Assembly (NCBI GenBank): GCA_023251535.1 | Contig: JAHEYP010000009.1 | Coordinates: 36,009-100,008, forward strand | Source: Bacteroidota bacterium | GTDB taxonomy: Bacteria; Bacteroidota; Bacteroidia; AKYH767-A; OLB10 | Direction of reading: 5' to 3' | DNA: 64,000 bases | Position numbers and translations under genes: made by a program | The notes under the pieces: generated by a model | What the model saw: the letters and a program-made list of their open reading frames with translations, nothing else | Told to the model about the DNA's origin: nothing | Databases searched by the model: none | Shown: positions 41,887 to 51,402 of the stretch, one piece after another | How positions within the stretch are numbered: position 1 is the first letter of the stretch | Layout: each line of letters opens with the position of its first letter

Positions 41887-43116
41887 ATGGCAGAGAAGAA
41901 AAATCCCGCACTCGGATTTATATTTATTACCTTGTTAATCGATATTACCGGCTTAGGAATTATCATCCCTGTTTTTCCGAAATTAATACAGGAAATGATA
42001 GGAGGGAATTTAAGCATGGCCTCTCAATACGGAGGTTGGCTGATGTTCGCGTATTCTGTTACTCAATTTCTTTTTGCTCCTATCCTTGGAAACTTAAGTG
42101 ATCAGTATGGTCGTCGCCCCATAATTCTTGGCTCGCTATTCGGCTTCTCTATCGATTATTTATTCCTTGCCTTAGCACCTTCAATTGGTTGGTTGTTTGT
42201 TGGTCGAATTATCGCAGGTATTACAGGAGCTAGCTTCACTACAGCTACCGCTTATATCGCCGATATTAGCGCTCCTGAAAACAGAGCCAAGAACTTCGGA
42301 ATGGTGGGAGCGGCATTTGGACTAGGGTTTATTATCGGTCCGGTAGTAGGTGGAGTACTTGGGCAATATGGAGCCCGCGTTCCGTTTTATGCTGCTGCAG
42401 TACTTACGATGATCAATTTCCTTTATGGATATTTTATTCTTCCTGAATCGTTGGCAAAAGAAAACAGACGAAAATTCGATTGGAAGAGAGCAAATCCCGT
42501 TGGAGCATTTAAGCATCTGAAAAAACATCCTGTGTTAGTAGGGATGGCTTTATCGTTTATGTTAATCTATATCGCCGGACATGCACTTCAAAGTACATGG
42601 ACTTACTATACCATGGAGAAGTTTAAGTGGAATGAAGCATGGGTGGGTTATTCGCTTGGCTTTGTAGGATTGATGGTAGCAATCGTTCAAGGGGGATTAA
42701 TTAGAGTGATTAATCCTAAATTAGGAGTGAAACGCTCTGTTTATGTTGGACTATCTTTGTATATCATCGGCTTTATCCTCTTCGCTTTTGCTACTAAGGG
42801 ATGGATGATCTTCGCTATTCTCGTTCCGTATTGTTTAGGAGGAATAGCAGGACCATCGTTGCAAGGAATTATTTCTAATCAAGTTCCGCCAAACGAACAA
42901 GGAGAGCTACAAGGAACGCTTACTAGTATGATTAGTATTACATCGATCATCGGTCCGCCGCTAATGACCAATCTCTTCGCTCACTATACCAATCCCGCAA
43001 GTAAAATTTATTTTCCGGGAGCGCCTTTTTTATTGGGAGCCTTATTAACATCATTAAGTTTATTTTTCGGTTATCGCACATTGCGAAAAATCGAAATCAA
43101 CAAAGTTGCTTCTTAA
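41887..43116 (+). CDS. MFS transporter, TetA-like drug:proton antiporter group
   Basis: 409 residues with about twelve membrane helices. Motif A after helix two reads [16 protein letters not shown], and the motif C-like glycine pattern [19 protein letters not shown] is in helix five, both typical of the DHA1 exporters close to tetracycline efflux proteins. The second half contains [26 protein letters not shown], another hallmark of that group. Inner membrane; substrate unknown. Do not infer resistance from sequence alone. The S8 peptidase gene follows after about 20 bp. Confidence 0.9.
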   Translation: MAEKKNPALGFIFITLLIDITGLGIIIPVFPKLIQEMIGGNLSMASQYGGWLMFAYSVTQFLFAPILGNLSDQYGRRPIILGSLFGFSIDYLFLALAPSIGWLFVGRIIAGITGASFTTATAYIADISAPENRAKNFGMVGAAFGLGFIIGPVVGGVLGQYGARVPFYAAAVLTMINFLYGYFILPESLAKENRRKFDWKRANPVGAFKHLKKHPVLVGMALSFMLIYIAGHALQSTWTYYTMEKFKWNEAWVGYSLGFVGLMVAIVQGGLIRVINPKLGVKRSVYVGLSLYIIGFILFAFATKGWMIFAILVPYCLGGIAGPSLQGIISNQVPPNEQGELQGTLTSMISITSIIGPPLMTNLFAHYTNPASKIYFPGAPFLLGALLTSLSLFFGYRTLRKIEINKVAS

Positions 43117-43137
43117 ATTTAATCTGAATAAATGATT

Positions 43138-44703
43138 ATGAAAAAGAATATTCTTCTGTTAACCATCTTGGTTTTATCAGGATTGTTTTCCTCTGCACAA
43201 CAACTGCCTAAAAATTGGTATAATCTCGATTTGCAGAAAGATTCGGTTTACGGAGTAAGCACCAATAAAGCATATGAAACGATCCTGAAAGGGAAAAAGG
43301 CGACGACTATTATCGTTGCAGTTATAGATGATGGAACAGACGTAGATCATCCCGATTTAGCTGGGCAGATTTGGACTAACACTAAAGAAATTCCGGGTAA
43401 TAAAATCGACGATGATAACAACGGTTATCCTGATGATATTCACGGTTGGAATTATTTAGGTAATGCTGACGAAGATATTGTGTTGGAGAATATGGAAGTG
43501 ACACGCATCGTAAGAAAATATCAAAGCGTTTTTGCTGATTCAAACAACATTAAATCACAACCCGAAAAATACCAAGAGTACTTAAATGCGAAGTCGATTT
43601 ACGATAAGAAGCTGGCTGAGTATACTAAGACGGATGAACGCCTCAATAAAATGTTAAACTTTATTGAAGCAATGAATAAGAAATATGCCAAGGATTCTCT
43701 TTCTGTGCAAGAAGTATCAGGGTATTACGTTACCGACAGCGTTTTGATAAAAATGAAAGAGAGAATGGTAACATTAATGGATAAAGGAACAACCTATCCT
43801 TCATATGTTTCGGAGCTGAAAAGAGGATATAAAAACAATAAAGATCATCTCGATTATCACATGAATATTGCGTATGATGCGCGAAAGGTTATACACGATG
43901 ATTACGAAAATATTAACGACAAGAGTTACGGAAATAATCATGTGAAGTCGCCCGACGGAGATCATGGAACGCATGTAAGCGGAATTATTGGAGCCGTGCG
44001 AGGAAATGAAATGGGAACAGATGGTGTTGCATCGAATGTTCAATTAATGATTTTGCGCGTAGTGCCGAATGGCGATGAAAGAGATAAAGACATTGCATTG
44101 GCGATTCGTTATGCTGCCGATAATGGTGCAAGAATTATCAATATGAGTTTTGGTAAGCCGGTGCCGTATAATAAAAAGGCTGTTGATGATGCAGTGAAAT
44201 ATGCAGCATCTAAAAATGTATTACTAGTTCATGCCGCAGGAAATGAATCATTGAACCTTGATGTTGACAAAAGATATCCGAATCCGAATTATCTCGGCGA
44301 AAAACGAAATGCTAGAAAAAACTGGCTCGACGTAGGAGCAAATGCTGCCGATGGAAATCCGGGAGTCTTCTCGAATTACGGTAAGAAATATGTTGATTTA
44401 TTTGCTCCGGGAGTGAAGATAACATCAACATTACCCAACAATGGTTACGGAGCTAAAAACGGAACTAGTATGGCGTCGCCAGTAGCTGCAGGAGTTGCTG
44501 CATTAATTCTTTCATATTATCCTCAAATGACCGCCGAACAACTTAAAAAAGTATTGGTAAAATCAGTTGTTCGCCCCCAAATAAACGTTAAAAAACCAGG
44601 TACGAAAGATGTAATGGTAAAATACAAAGACCTTTGCATAACTGCCGGAATCATTAATGCGTACGAGGCGGCTAAACTAGCCGAACGGAAATACGGGAAG
44701 TAG
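43138..44703 (+). CDS. Exported S8 (subtilisin-family) serine peptidase
   Basis: From the second ATG (43138) the protein starts MKKNILLLTILVLSGLFSSAQ, a good signal peptide; the first ATG adds two residues. The catalytic triad is D64 (AVIDDGTDVDHPDL), H276 (PDGDHGTHVSGIIG) and S444 (NGTSMASPVAAGVAAL), with the oxyanion asparagine in HAAGNES. About 210 residues separate Asp and His, far more than in subtilisin, with a charged helical insertion; this is known for a Bacteroidota S8 subgroup. There is no T9SS sorting domain, so it probably stays in the periplasm or outer membrane. 521 residues. Confidence 0.92.
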   Translation: MKKNILLLTILVLSGLFSSAQQLPKNWYNLDLQKDSVYGVSTNKAYETILKGKKATTIIVAVIDDGTDVDHPDLAGQIWTNTKEIPGNKIDDDNNGYPDDIHGWNYLGNADEDIVLENMEVTRIVRKYQSVFADSNNIKSQPEKYQEYLNAKSIYDKKLAEYTKTDERLNKMLNFIEAMNKKYAKDSLSVQEVSGYYVTDSVLIKMKERMVTLMDKGTTYPSYVSELKRGYKNNKDHLDYHMNIAYDARKVIHDDYENINDKSYGNNHVKSPDGDHGTHVSGIIGAVRGNEMGTDGVASNVQLMILRVVPNGDERDKDIALAIRYAADNGARIINMSFGKPVPYNKKAVDDAVKYAASKNVLLVHAAGNESLNLDVDKRYPNPNYLGEKRNARKNWLDVGANAADGNPGVFSNYGKKYVDLFAPGVKITSTLPNNGYGAKNGTSMASPVAAGVAALILSYYPQMTAEQLKKVLVKSVVRPQINVKKPGTKDVMVKYKDLCITAGIINAYEAAKLAERKYGK

Positions 44704-44754
44704 ATAGGAGAGAATAAGTTGTTTTTTGGTAATTTTTATTACCTTCATCCTGTC

Positions 44755-46182
44755 ATGAAAAAGCTTCTATTCTTAATAGTCCTTGTATCAGCAGGACTTT
44801 CAGCATTCTCACAAGGAATCGATAAACCGCGCTATCAAATCCTAACAAAACGTGCAGGGAACTATCTCGGAACTTTCAATATTGAATTATTTCCGCTGGT
44901 TGCTCCTCTCCACGTAAATAATTTCGACAGTCTTACTCTGGCTCATGCCTTCGACAGTACTGCTTTTCACCGCGTGGTTCCAGGTTTTGTAATTCAAGGC
45001 GGCGACCCTAATTCGATTAACGGACCGATTTCTACGTGGGGACAAGGAAACCCCAACCAACCTACAGTGAATGCGGAATTCAGCCCTGTGCGCCACCTAA
45101 GAGGCATTATCGGAGCTGCACGTGATGCAGATACGAATAGTGCAAACTCTCAGTTTTATGTTTGTGTAGCGAACGCAACTTTCCTTGATGGTCAATATAC
45201 TGTTTTCGGTAGAGTGACAGAAGGAATGGAGGTTGTTGATACAATTGTTGCTTCGCCCCGCGATGTGAACGATGTTCCACTTCAAAAAATAGAAATGTTC
45301 GTGACGTATATCGGCGTAAATGATACCATCCCTAACGCGCCGTCAACTACACTACCGGCTAACAATGCAACAGGAATTCTTCCAACACAATCATATCAAT
45401 GGTCATCGGTGCCGGAAGCAATTTTATATACTGTTGAATTTAGTACAGATTCGTTGTTCAGTTCTATTTATTATTCTAAGAGAACAGCTATAACCTATAT
45501 CCAATCACCAACATTCGCAGGATATACCAAATACTATTGGAGAGTAAGATCAAATAACGGAGGACATGAAAGTGTGAATTCAACAGTATCGAATTTCACT
45601 ACTATTGCAGGAGCTCCCAATCTTGTTTTCCCACCAGACTCATCAATACAGATCACCGATCCTGTGAATTTTCAATGGGATGCAAGCAATGGAGCAGCAT
45701 CCTATCAATTTCAAGTAGCTACTGCAACATCTTTCAGTGGAGTTTATTTGATTCATAACTTATCGAATGTTACAGGAACATCTCAACTCATCAGTGGCCT
45801 AAATCCCAATACAAGATATTACTGGAGAATGCGCAGCACTGATGGAACCTCATTTGGTCCATGGAGCCCGAAATATACTTTTGTAACTATGCCGCTGGTT
45901 GGATTACAAGAGGTAAATGCAAACGCATACCAATTAGAATCTTTATATCCGAATCCGGCTTCAGATATCATCAATTTACGTTTTGTAACTGCATCTGCCG
46001 AAAAAATTGCCGTAACAATTATGGATGTTACTGGAAAAATTGTTTTTTCGGATATGCTTAACGTTAGTGCTGCTGGTAAACAAAATTGTTCTATAACGCT
46101 TAATTCAATTGCAAAGGGGAATTATATTTTAACATTAAGCAATAACGAAAAAGTAAGTAGTCAAAGTTTCAAGAAAGACTAG
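44755..46182 (+). CDS. Secreted cyclophilin-type peptidyl-prolyl isomerase with T9SS sorting domain
   Basis: From the ATG at 44755: signal peptide MKKLLFLIVLVSAGLSAFS, then a cyclophilin domain (about residues 25-190) with VNNFDSLTLAHAFDSTAFHRVVPGFVIQGGDP, an active-site arginine in FHR and NSQFYVCV. Two fibronectin-like modules follow, with repeated YQWSSVPEAILYTVEFS/FQWDASNGAASYQFQVA patterns. The end (LYPNPASDIINLRF, DVTGKIVFS, KGNYILTLS) is a T9SS type A domain. A proline isomerase sent to the cell surface is unusual and may help fold other secreted proteins there. 475 residues. Confidence 0.85.
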   Translation: MKKLLFLIVLVSAGLSAFSQGIDKPRYQILTKRAGNYLGTFNIELFPLVAPLHVNNFDSLTLAHAFDSTAFHRVVPGFVIQGGDPNSINGPISTWGQGNPNQPTVNAEFSPVRHLRGIIGAARDADTNSANSQFYVCVANATFLDGQYTVFGRVTEGMEVVDTIVASPRDVNDVPLQKIEMFVTYIGVNDTIPNAPSTTLPANNATGILPTQSYQWSSVPEAILYTVEFSTDSLFSSIYYSKRTAITYIQSPTFAGYTKYYWRVRSNNGGHESVNSTVSNFTTIAGAPNLVFPPDSSIQITDPVNFQWDASNGAASYQFQVATATSFSGVYLIHNLSNVTGTSQLISGLNPNTRYYWRMRSTDGTSFGPWSPKYTFVTMPLVGLQEVNANAYQLESLYPNPASDIINLRFVTASAEKIAVTIMDVTGKIVFSDMLNVSAAGKQNCSITLNSIAKGNYILTLSNNEKVSSQSFKKD

Positions 46183-46249
46183 TCCTGAATGCGTGGAGGA
46201 ATCTTTCTGTTGTACAATATAAATTACCGATCTCAATCACAACGTAATC

Positions 46250-48349
46250 ATGAAAGCCTTCTTTAGAGTCATTTCGTTCTGTTCTTTATTCCTTCCTGCA
46301 TTCTGTAGCGCACAAGCTACATTGCTGGCAGACATTAATCCAGGAACCGGATCCGGAATTACAAATAATACAGATTTTAGTGTTGTTGTAGGGGATACCA
46401 TGTTTTTTGTTGCAACAGAAAACGGCATTACGTACAATCTTTATCGTACTGAAGGAACTCCTCAAACAACAATTAAATTAACAACTATTGATGCCGGAAA
46501 TACCTACGTAGGACAATGGTCGCGTATTAATGGCAAGTACATTTTCTCAATGTATAATGCGGCAACAGTCGGAAGAGAATTATATGTTTCCGATGGCACT
46601 CCTGCAGGAACATCCTTATTGAAAGATATTTGTCCAGGTACAACAAGTGGAGTCTATAGTGCTTCTGATTTTAGTTATTCTGATGGTAATGCACTTTATT
46701 TTGTTGCTGCTGCCAATGGAGGTAATTTCGACTTATGGAAAACAGATGGAACAACAAATGGCACTATACAACTTTCAACAATAAATGCTACCAATACCGG
46801 ATTAGGTCATTGGACAAAATTGCCAAACGGAAAATTTGTTTTTTCACTATTTGATGGTGGTGCAATTTACGGTAGAGAATTATTTATAACCGACGGTACA
46901 CCTGTAGGAACAACAATTTTAAAAGATATAGATGCAGGTCCACTTACAGCGTTCACGGGAAGTGGTGATTTCATTAAACTGGAAGGGAATGAAATTTATT
47001 TTGCAGCTACCGACAACGATTATAATTATGAATTGTGGAAGAGTGACGGAACAACAGCCGGTACAATCAAATTATCGAACATTGGAGCTACTACACCGCA
47101 AATAGGACATTGGAATGCTATTAACGGAAAGTTTGTTTTTTCAGCGTTTGATAACTCGTTAATTTATGGAAGAGAATTATGGGTTACCGACGGAACTCCT
47201 TCAGGAACGGCATTATTAAAAGACATACGCAATGGTTTAGCCTCTTCATTAGATGGCGCGGCAGATTTTATTTATAATGATGGCAACAAACTTTATTTTA
47301 CTGCAAGCGATAATGGTGTTAACTATGAAGTTTGGAGCACCGATGGAACACAAGCAAATACGTTGAAAGTATCTAACACAGGAGCTATTGCGAATACTAT
47401 AGGGCATTGGACAAAGTTGAACAACCAGTTTATTTTCACTATGAATGACGGAGGCTCAACAAGAGGAAGAGAAATGTGGGTAACTGATGGAACCTTCGGA
47501 AACACTCATGTGCTGAAAGATATTCTGCCTGGCACCGCTTCTGCTTTTACGGGTTCAGGAGATTTTATTGTGAAAGATGGAAACATTGCATTCTTTGTTG
47601 CGACCGATGATGGAACTACTTATGAAATGTGGAGGACGGACGGAACAAGTGTGGGCACAGTAAAAATTTCGAATATAGCTGCGACAAATAATACAGTTGG
47701 TCAATGGACATCTCTTTTCGGAAGCTATATCTTTTCAATGTCGAACGCTGTATATGGCAGAGAACTCTACACGAGTACAGGGAATTTGGGAGGGACAACG
47801 CTACTAAAGGACATCTTCTCCGGAACAGGAACAGGAATAAACAGTGATAATTTTAGTATTTCTGCGAATAACACTATGTTCTTTGTTGGGTCCGCGGATG
47901 GTATCATCTATGAACTATGGAAAAGTGATGGAACCTCAAATGGTACAATGCGGTTAACAGTTGTAAATGCTACAAATCAATATTTAGGACAGTGGTCACA
48001 AATTAATGGAAAGCATACTTTTTCATTGTTTAACGCAACAGTTGGAAGAGAACTTTATACAATCAACACTATAACGGGAGTTGAACCAACTAAACAACCT
48101 GAACTAGTTGCCGCACTAAGCCCTAATCCAACAACACAATCACTAACGGTAAGCATATCCGAAAATGAAAGATTCGCAGAGGTTCTTGTTTTCGATCTTC
48201 AAGGGAAACGTATATTAGACGAGACTAAAAGCTTGAAAGGGTTAAATGAGGGAGTAATCAACATAGAATCACTTAACCCCGGATTATATTTATTAAAGAT
48301 GACGACACAATCAGGAAAGGTGGTAACAAAGAAAATCGAAAAGATCTAG
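46250..48349 (+). CDS. Secreted ELWxxDGT-repeat protein with T9SS sorting domain
   Basis: 699 residues. Signal peptide, then QATLLADINPGTGSG. About twelve repeats of roughly 46 residues with the core E-L-W-x-x-D-G-T-x-x-G-T. Two types alternate: one ends in LLKDI (ELWVTDGTPSGTALLKDI), the other in IKLSNI (ELWKSDGTTAGTIKLSNI), so the real unit is a pair of about 92 residues. This fits a beta-propeller-like fold. The end (ALSPNPTTQSLTVSI, FDLQGKRILDE, NPGLYLLKMT) is a T9SS type A domain. Function unknown; probable surface protein. Confidence 0.85.
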   Translation: MKAFFRVISFCSLFLPAFCSAQATLLADINPGTGSGITNNTDFSVVVGDTMFFVATENGITYNLYRTEGTPQTTIKLTTIDAGNTYVGQWSRINGKYIFSMYNAATVGRELYVSDGTPAGTSLLKDICPGTTSGVYSASDFSYSDGNALYFVAAANGGNFDLWKTDGTTNGTIQLSTINATNTGLGHWTKLPNGKFVFSLFDGGAIYGRELFITDGTPVGTTILKDIDAGPLTAFTGSGDFIKLEGNEIYFAATDNDYNYELWKSDGTTAGTIKLSNIGATTPQIGHWNAINGKFVFSAFDNSLIYGRELWVTDGTPSGTALLKDIRNGLASSLDGAADFIYNDGNKLYFTASDNGVNYEVWSTDGTQANTLKVSNTGAIANTIGHWTKLNNQFIFTMNDGGSTRGREMWVTDGTFGNTHVLKDILPGTASAFTGSGDFIVKDGNIAFFVATDDGTTYEMWRTDGTSVGTVKISNIAATNNTVGQWTSLFGSYIFSMSNAVYGRELYTSTGNLGGTTLLKDIFSGTGTGINSDNFSISANNTMFFVGSADGIIYELWKSDGTSNGTMRLTVVNATNQYLGQWSQINGKHTFSLFNATVGRELYTINTITGVEPTKQPELVAALSPNPTTQSLTVSISENERFAEVLVFDLQGKRILDETKSLKGLNEGVINIESLNPGLYLLKMTTQSGKVVTKKIEKI

Positions 48350-48387
48350 TTCTTTTTTATTACCTTTATTCTACCAAACCTACCACA

Positions 48388-49296
48388 ATGAAATACTTTT
48401 TTACATTTCTATTGTTCTTCAGTGTCTTTATTTCTAAGGGCCAAAGTGGAAATTACATTGATAGTACAAGTACGTGGTATGAGTTTTTCGGCGCTAGCGA
48501 CGGAATAAATATCTACAAAGACAATAATAGATACTTTATTGAGGGTGATACTACCATTTCAGGAACTGTTTACTATAAGTTATATTGGGATAAATTAGAT
48601 TCAATCTTCGACGCTTTTACAGACACGTTTCTCTTGGTTAATTTCTACCAACATGTTTATCAAGGTGGATTGAGAGAAGATTCGTTAAAGAGGTTTTATC
48701 TCTATTATCCGGGACAGTCTTCAGAAAGCTTACTTTTCGATTTCAATTTAAATGTTGGTTCTGCTCTACCCAACATGATCAGCAACTATGGATGTGTTAA
48801 TCCCCCGTATGTAATTCAAAGCATAGATACAATGTATTTAGGAAGTACAATTGTAAAGCATTATAATTTACCGCCTTCTATATTCAACAAATCGTTGTAC
48901 GAAGGAATAGGAGCCTCAGGAGGCTTTATCTGGCAAGGAAGCCTGTGCACGATGTTTGAGTCCGGAGCGTGCCTTATTGCGTACAAAAAGGGCAGCGATT
49001 CATTATTCATAAACAATTGCGGTCAAGCTATAACAGCACTGGCTGAAACGTCAAAGGAAGAAGAGGTGAAAATTTATCCGAACCCTACTCATGATGAAAT
49101 TAGGGTTCAAATTAGCCCAGAAGCCTTTAACGCCTATCGAGTTATAGATGATAAAGGAGTAGAGCAGTTAAGAGGGGAAATTGACGCCATTGGGTTAACC
49201 ATCATTTCTTTACGAGAACTAAAATCTGGTCACTATACCATTACCTTAAAAAACCTCAGCGGGAGAGAAAGCACAAGGAAAATTGTAAAAATGTGA
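48388..49296 (+). CDS. Secreted T9SS-sorted protein of unknown function
   Basis: 302 residues. Signal peptide MKYFFTFLLFFSVFISKG, then QSGNYID. The body is about 200 residues of mixed composition with no motif I know; four cysteines (SNYGCVNPP, GSLCTMFESGAC) may form disulfides. The end (VKIYPNPTHDEIRVQI, ELKSGHYTITL, KIVKM) is a T9SS type A sorting domain. It follows the ELWxxDGT protein after 38 bp, so the two may share a transcript. Confidence 0.75.
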   Translation: MKYFFTFLLFFSVFISKGQSGNYIDSTSTWYEFFGASDGINIYKDNNRYFIEGDTTISGTVYYKLYWDKLDSIFDAFTDTFLLVNFYQHVYQGGLREDSLKRFYLYYPGQSSESLLFDFNLNVGSALPNMISNYGCVNPPYVIQSIDTMYLGSTIVKHYNLPPSIFNKSLYEGIGASGGFIWQGSLCTMFESGACLIAYKKGSDSLFINNCGQAITALAETSKEEEVKIYPNPTHDEIRVQISPEAFNAYRVIDDKGVEQLRGEIDAIGLTIISLRELKSGHYTITLKNLSGRESTRKIVKM

Positions 49297-49423
49297 TTTC
49301 GTATTTAAAAAAAAAGTACTTTTAATCGTTGTAATAAGCATACATTCAGTGAAAAATCTTCGTTTTTTACGAAGTATTACAGTCAATAAATTTCGTACAG
49401 TGAAACCTTTAAAGAATTTCAAC

Positions 49424-49813
49424 ATGAACGAATATCTGTTACTCATTAAGAATGATATCCGCGAAAAGGATGCGCTTACAGGGGAAAACCACCTAAAATT
49501 TATACAAGAATGTGAGCAATATATTGCCGCATTGAAAAAGGAAAAACGACTAATCGCAGCGCAACCACTTCATGAATTGTCGGGAGTTATTACAGTAAAT
49601 GGAAAAGGAATGGTAGAGGAGGAAAAGAATAATAATCGCTATGTAGGTTATTATCATGTTTATGCCGATAATCACGAGGAGGCAATGGAAGTCGCTCAAC
49701 GCAATCCCGAATTTAAATATAAACCTTCTGCTACCATTGAAATAAGAGCAGTAAAGGTGAAAGAAAAATCTACAGGGTTTAAATATCCTACGGGAATAGG
49801 TACTTGTTTATGA
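49424..49813 (+). CDS. YCII-related (DGPF-type) protein
   Basis: From the ATG at 49424: MNEYLLLIKNDIREKDALTG, 129 residues. The frame could begin at a GTG at 49349, but that would put a TAAATTTC promoter-like element inside the gene. The opening YLLLI strand, GYYHVYADNHEEAMEVAQRNPEF and EIRAVKV match the ferredoxin-like YCII/DGPF fold, found in small cytoplasmic enzymes and in proteins tied to ECF sigma factors. No sigma factor is nearby. Its stop overlaps the start of the next gene as ATGA. Confidence 0.7.
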   Translation: MNEYLLLIKNDIREKDALTGENHLKFIQECEQYIAALKKEKRLIAAQPLHELSGVITVNGKGMVEEEKNNNRYVGYYHVYADNHEEAMEVAQRNPEFKYKPSATIEIRAVKVKEKSTGFKYPTGIGTCL

Positions 49814-50493
49814 TTCTTAAAATTCATCATTGCAATAAAGTAAAATGCTATTCATTTCGAATGCTTCTAACTTTTTGCCTTTGTGGCTTTTTATGCTTTG
49901 GACAGAGCAATGGTTTAGTCGAGAAGGACTCAACTAATACGCGTGCTGCACGTTTTCATATCATTAGCCAATTTTTAAAATTAAATCCTCAAGATAAAAT
50001 TGCAGATATTGGATCTGGTAAGGGCTCCGCCATTTTACGAATAGCTGAAGATTGTCCTGAATGTTTCTTTACTGTTGAAGATATCGATAGCAATTCATGT
50101 GCTAAAAGCGTGTATTCGAAAAAACTTAAAAACTCAAAAACAGATATTTCCCATTTTACATTTCATATCGGAAACGAAAAGTCAACAACTCTTCCCGAAA
50201 AAAATTACAATAAGGTGCTGATGTTTGATGTCATGCATGAACTTTCAAATAAAGCAGAAATGCTAAGTGACATCAAAAGAATTCTTCGACCAGATGGCTC
50301 ATTATTCATTGAAGAAATTCTTGTAAAACGAAAGGTTAAAAAAGATAAAGACTGTTCATTTCCATTCTTAAAAGAAGAGGAGTTTAAACAAATTCTCAAA
50401 GAAAACGGCTGGAATATTAATCGAGAGGAATATACCTATAATTCATCCCAAAATCGATACATTAAAATATTCGAATGTTCTGTTATTCATTAA
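49810..50493 (+). CDS. Methyltransferase-like protein with N-terminal export signal
   Basis: The start is taken at 49810, forming an ATGA overlap with the previous stop, which implies coupled translation. The protein begins with a basic stretch, then the hydrophobic run MLLTFCLCGFLCFG (a signal peptide or lipoprotein-like region; a cysteine sits at its end) and QSNG. A second start at 49861 is possible. The remainder is a Rossmann methyltransferase: motif I IADIGSGKGSAILRIA, then VEDIDSNSC, NKVLMFDVMHEL and RPDGSLFIEEILV. Methyltransferases need cytoplasmic SAM, so export is odd. 227 residues from 49810. Confidence 0.7.
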   Translation: MILKIHHCNKVKCYSFRMLLTFCLCGFLCFGQSNGLVEKDSTNTRAARFHIISQFLKLNPQDKIADIGSGKGSAILRIAEDCPECFFTVEDIDSNSCAKSVYSKKLKNSKTDISHFTFHIGNEKSTTLPEKNYNKVLMFDVMHELSNKAEMLSDIKRILRPDGSLFIEEILVKRKVKKDKDCSFPFLKEEEFKQILKENGWNINREEYTYNSSQNRYIKIFECSVIH

Positions 50494-50546
50494 CAATGTT
50501 TCGAACGATATGAACAATAAAAAACGTACTTGAATAATAAATAGCT

Positions 50547-51041
50547 ATGTCATTAAAGAATTTAATTTCCAACTACGCAGCCTTTAACGAATGGGCCAAT
50601 ACGGAGATAGTTACTTGGTTAAAAACGCTCGATAAAGAGCTTTTGTATAAAAAGACGGCATCCAGTTATCCTTCGATAGATTACACCTTACAACACATAC
50701 TAAGAGGACAAAAATTCTGGTTTTTATTCATTACCGGTCAGGATACCAGCAATTTTAATTGGTCAGTATATGAGGGAGAGGTTGAAAGGATTATGGAAGA
50801 CCTTTTGACATCCTCATCAGCAATGAAACAAACCTATTCTACCTTTTCGGAACAGGAACTTTTGGAGGTTTTGAATTTAGAAGTGCCTTGGGCAAAAAAT
50901 AGCCGAAGCAGATACGACTATATAGTTCATATTATCAACCATGGGAGCTTCCATCGAGGTCAAATCGTTACCATGGCTCGAAGTATCGGTGTCACTGAGG
51001 GGATAGTTAATACCGACTATAATATTTTTAATTGTTTATAG
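50547..51041 (+). CDS. DinB-family protein
   Basis: 164 residues, no signal peptide. The DinB four-helix bundle is indicated by YAAFNEWANTEIVTWL, the first metal-binding histidine in YTLQHILRGQKFWF and the pair HIINHGSFHRGQI near the C-terminus, giving the three-histidine metal site. Family members include metal-dependent thiol transferases and proteins of unknown role; the name DinB does not mean DNA polymerase IV. Transcribed alone. Confidence 0.88.
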   Translation: MSLKNLISNYAAFNEWANTEIVTWLKTLDKELLYKKTASSYPSIDYTLQHILRGQKFWFLFITGQDTSNFNWSVYEGEVERIMEDLLTSSSAMKQTYSTFSEQELLEVLNLEVPWAKNSRSRYDYIVHIINHGSFHRGQIVTMARSIGVTEGIVNTDYNIFNCL

Positions 51042-51402
51042 GCGACGGTTTCCAAGTCCTGTTTTGACTGTAAAACCCACCAATCACGGGGTTGCAAATA
51101 TTTTATCGGTTTCGAGGCGATCGAAGGGGAATATACGATCGGAATCTAATATTAATCATTAACTGTGATTTAAATCGATAATTATTTACCTTTGATATTA
51201 ATTCAGCACGATTTATGTACATTTATAACACCATGGGGATCCTGTGGCGGGTAAAAACGCTACACCTTACTAGCAGTGTTTTACGTTAAAGAAAAGCGAC
51301 TATGACTTCGAGATATGGTAAAGATTATTGCAATTCTCCTAGCGGTTAGAAAGAGATAAAGTACTTAACTGCTCCGTAAAACTCCCTTCTAATTGCCTAT
51401 TT
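51042..51402. other. 0.36-kb intergenic region with a promoter and long leader
   Basis: No gene. It contains the -7 element at 51187-51194, so the following T9SS gene would have an untranslated leader of about 200 bases. No riboswitch or terminator was recognised in that leader. Confidence 0.5.
51187..51194 (+). promoter_or_regulatory. Bacteroidota -7 element TACCTTTG
   Basis: Exact TAnnTTTG match, about 210 bp before the ATG at 51403. No good TTTG lies 17-23 bp upstream. Confidence 0.45.
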
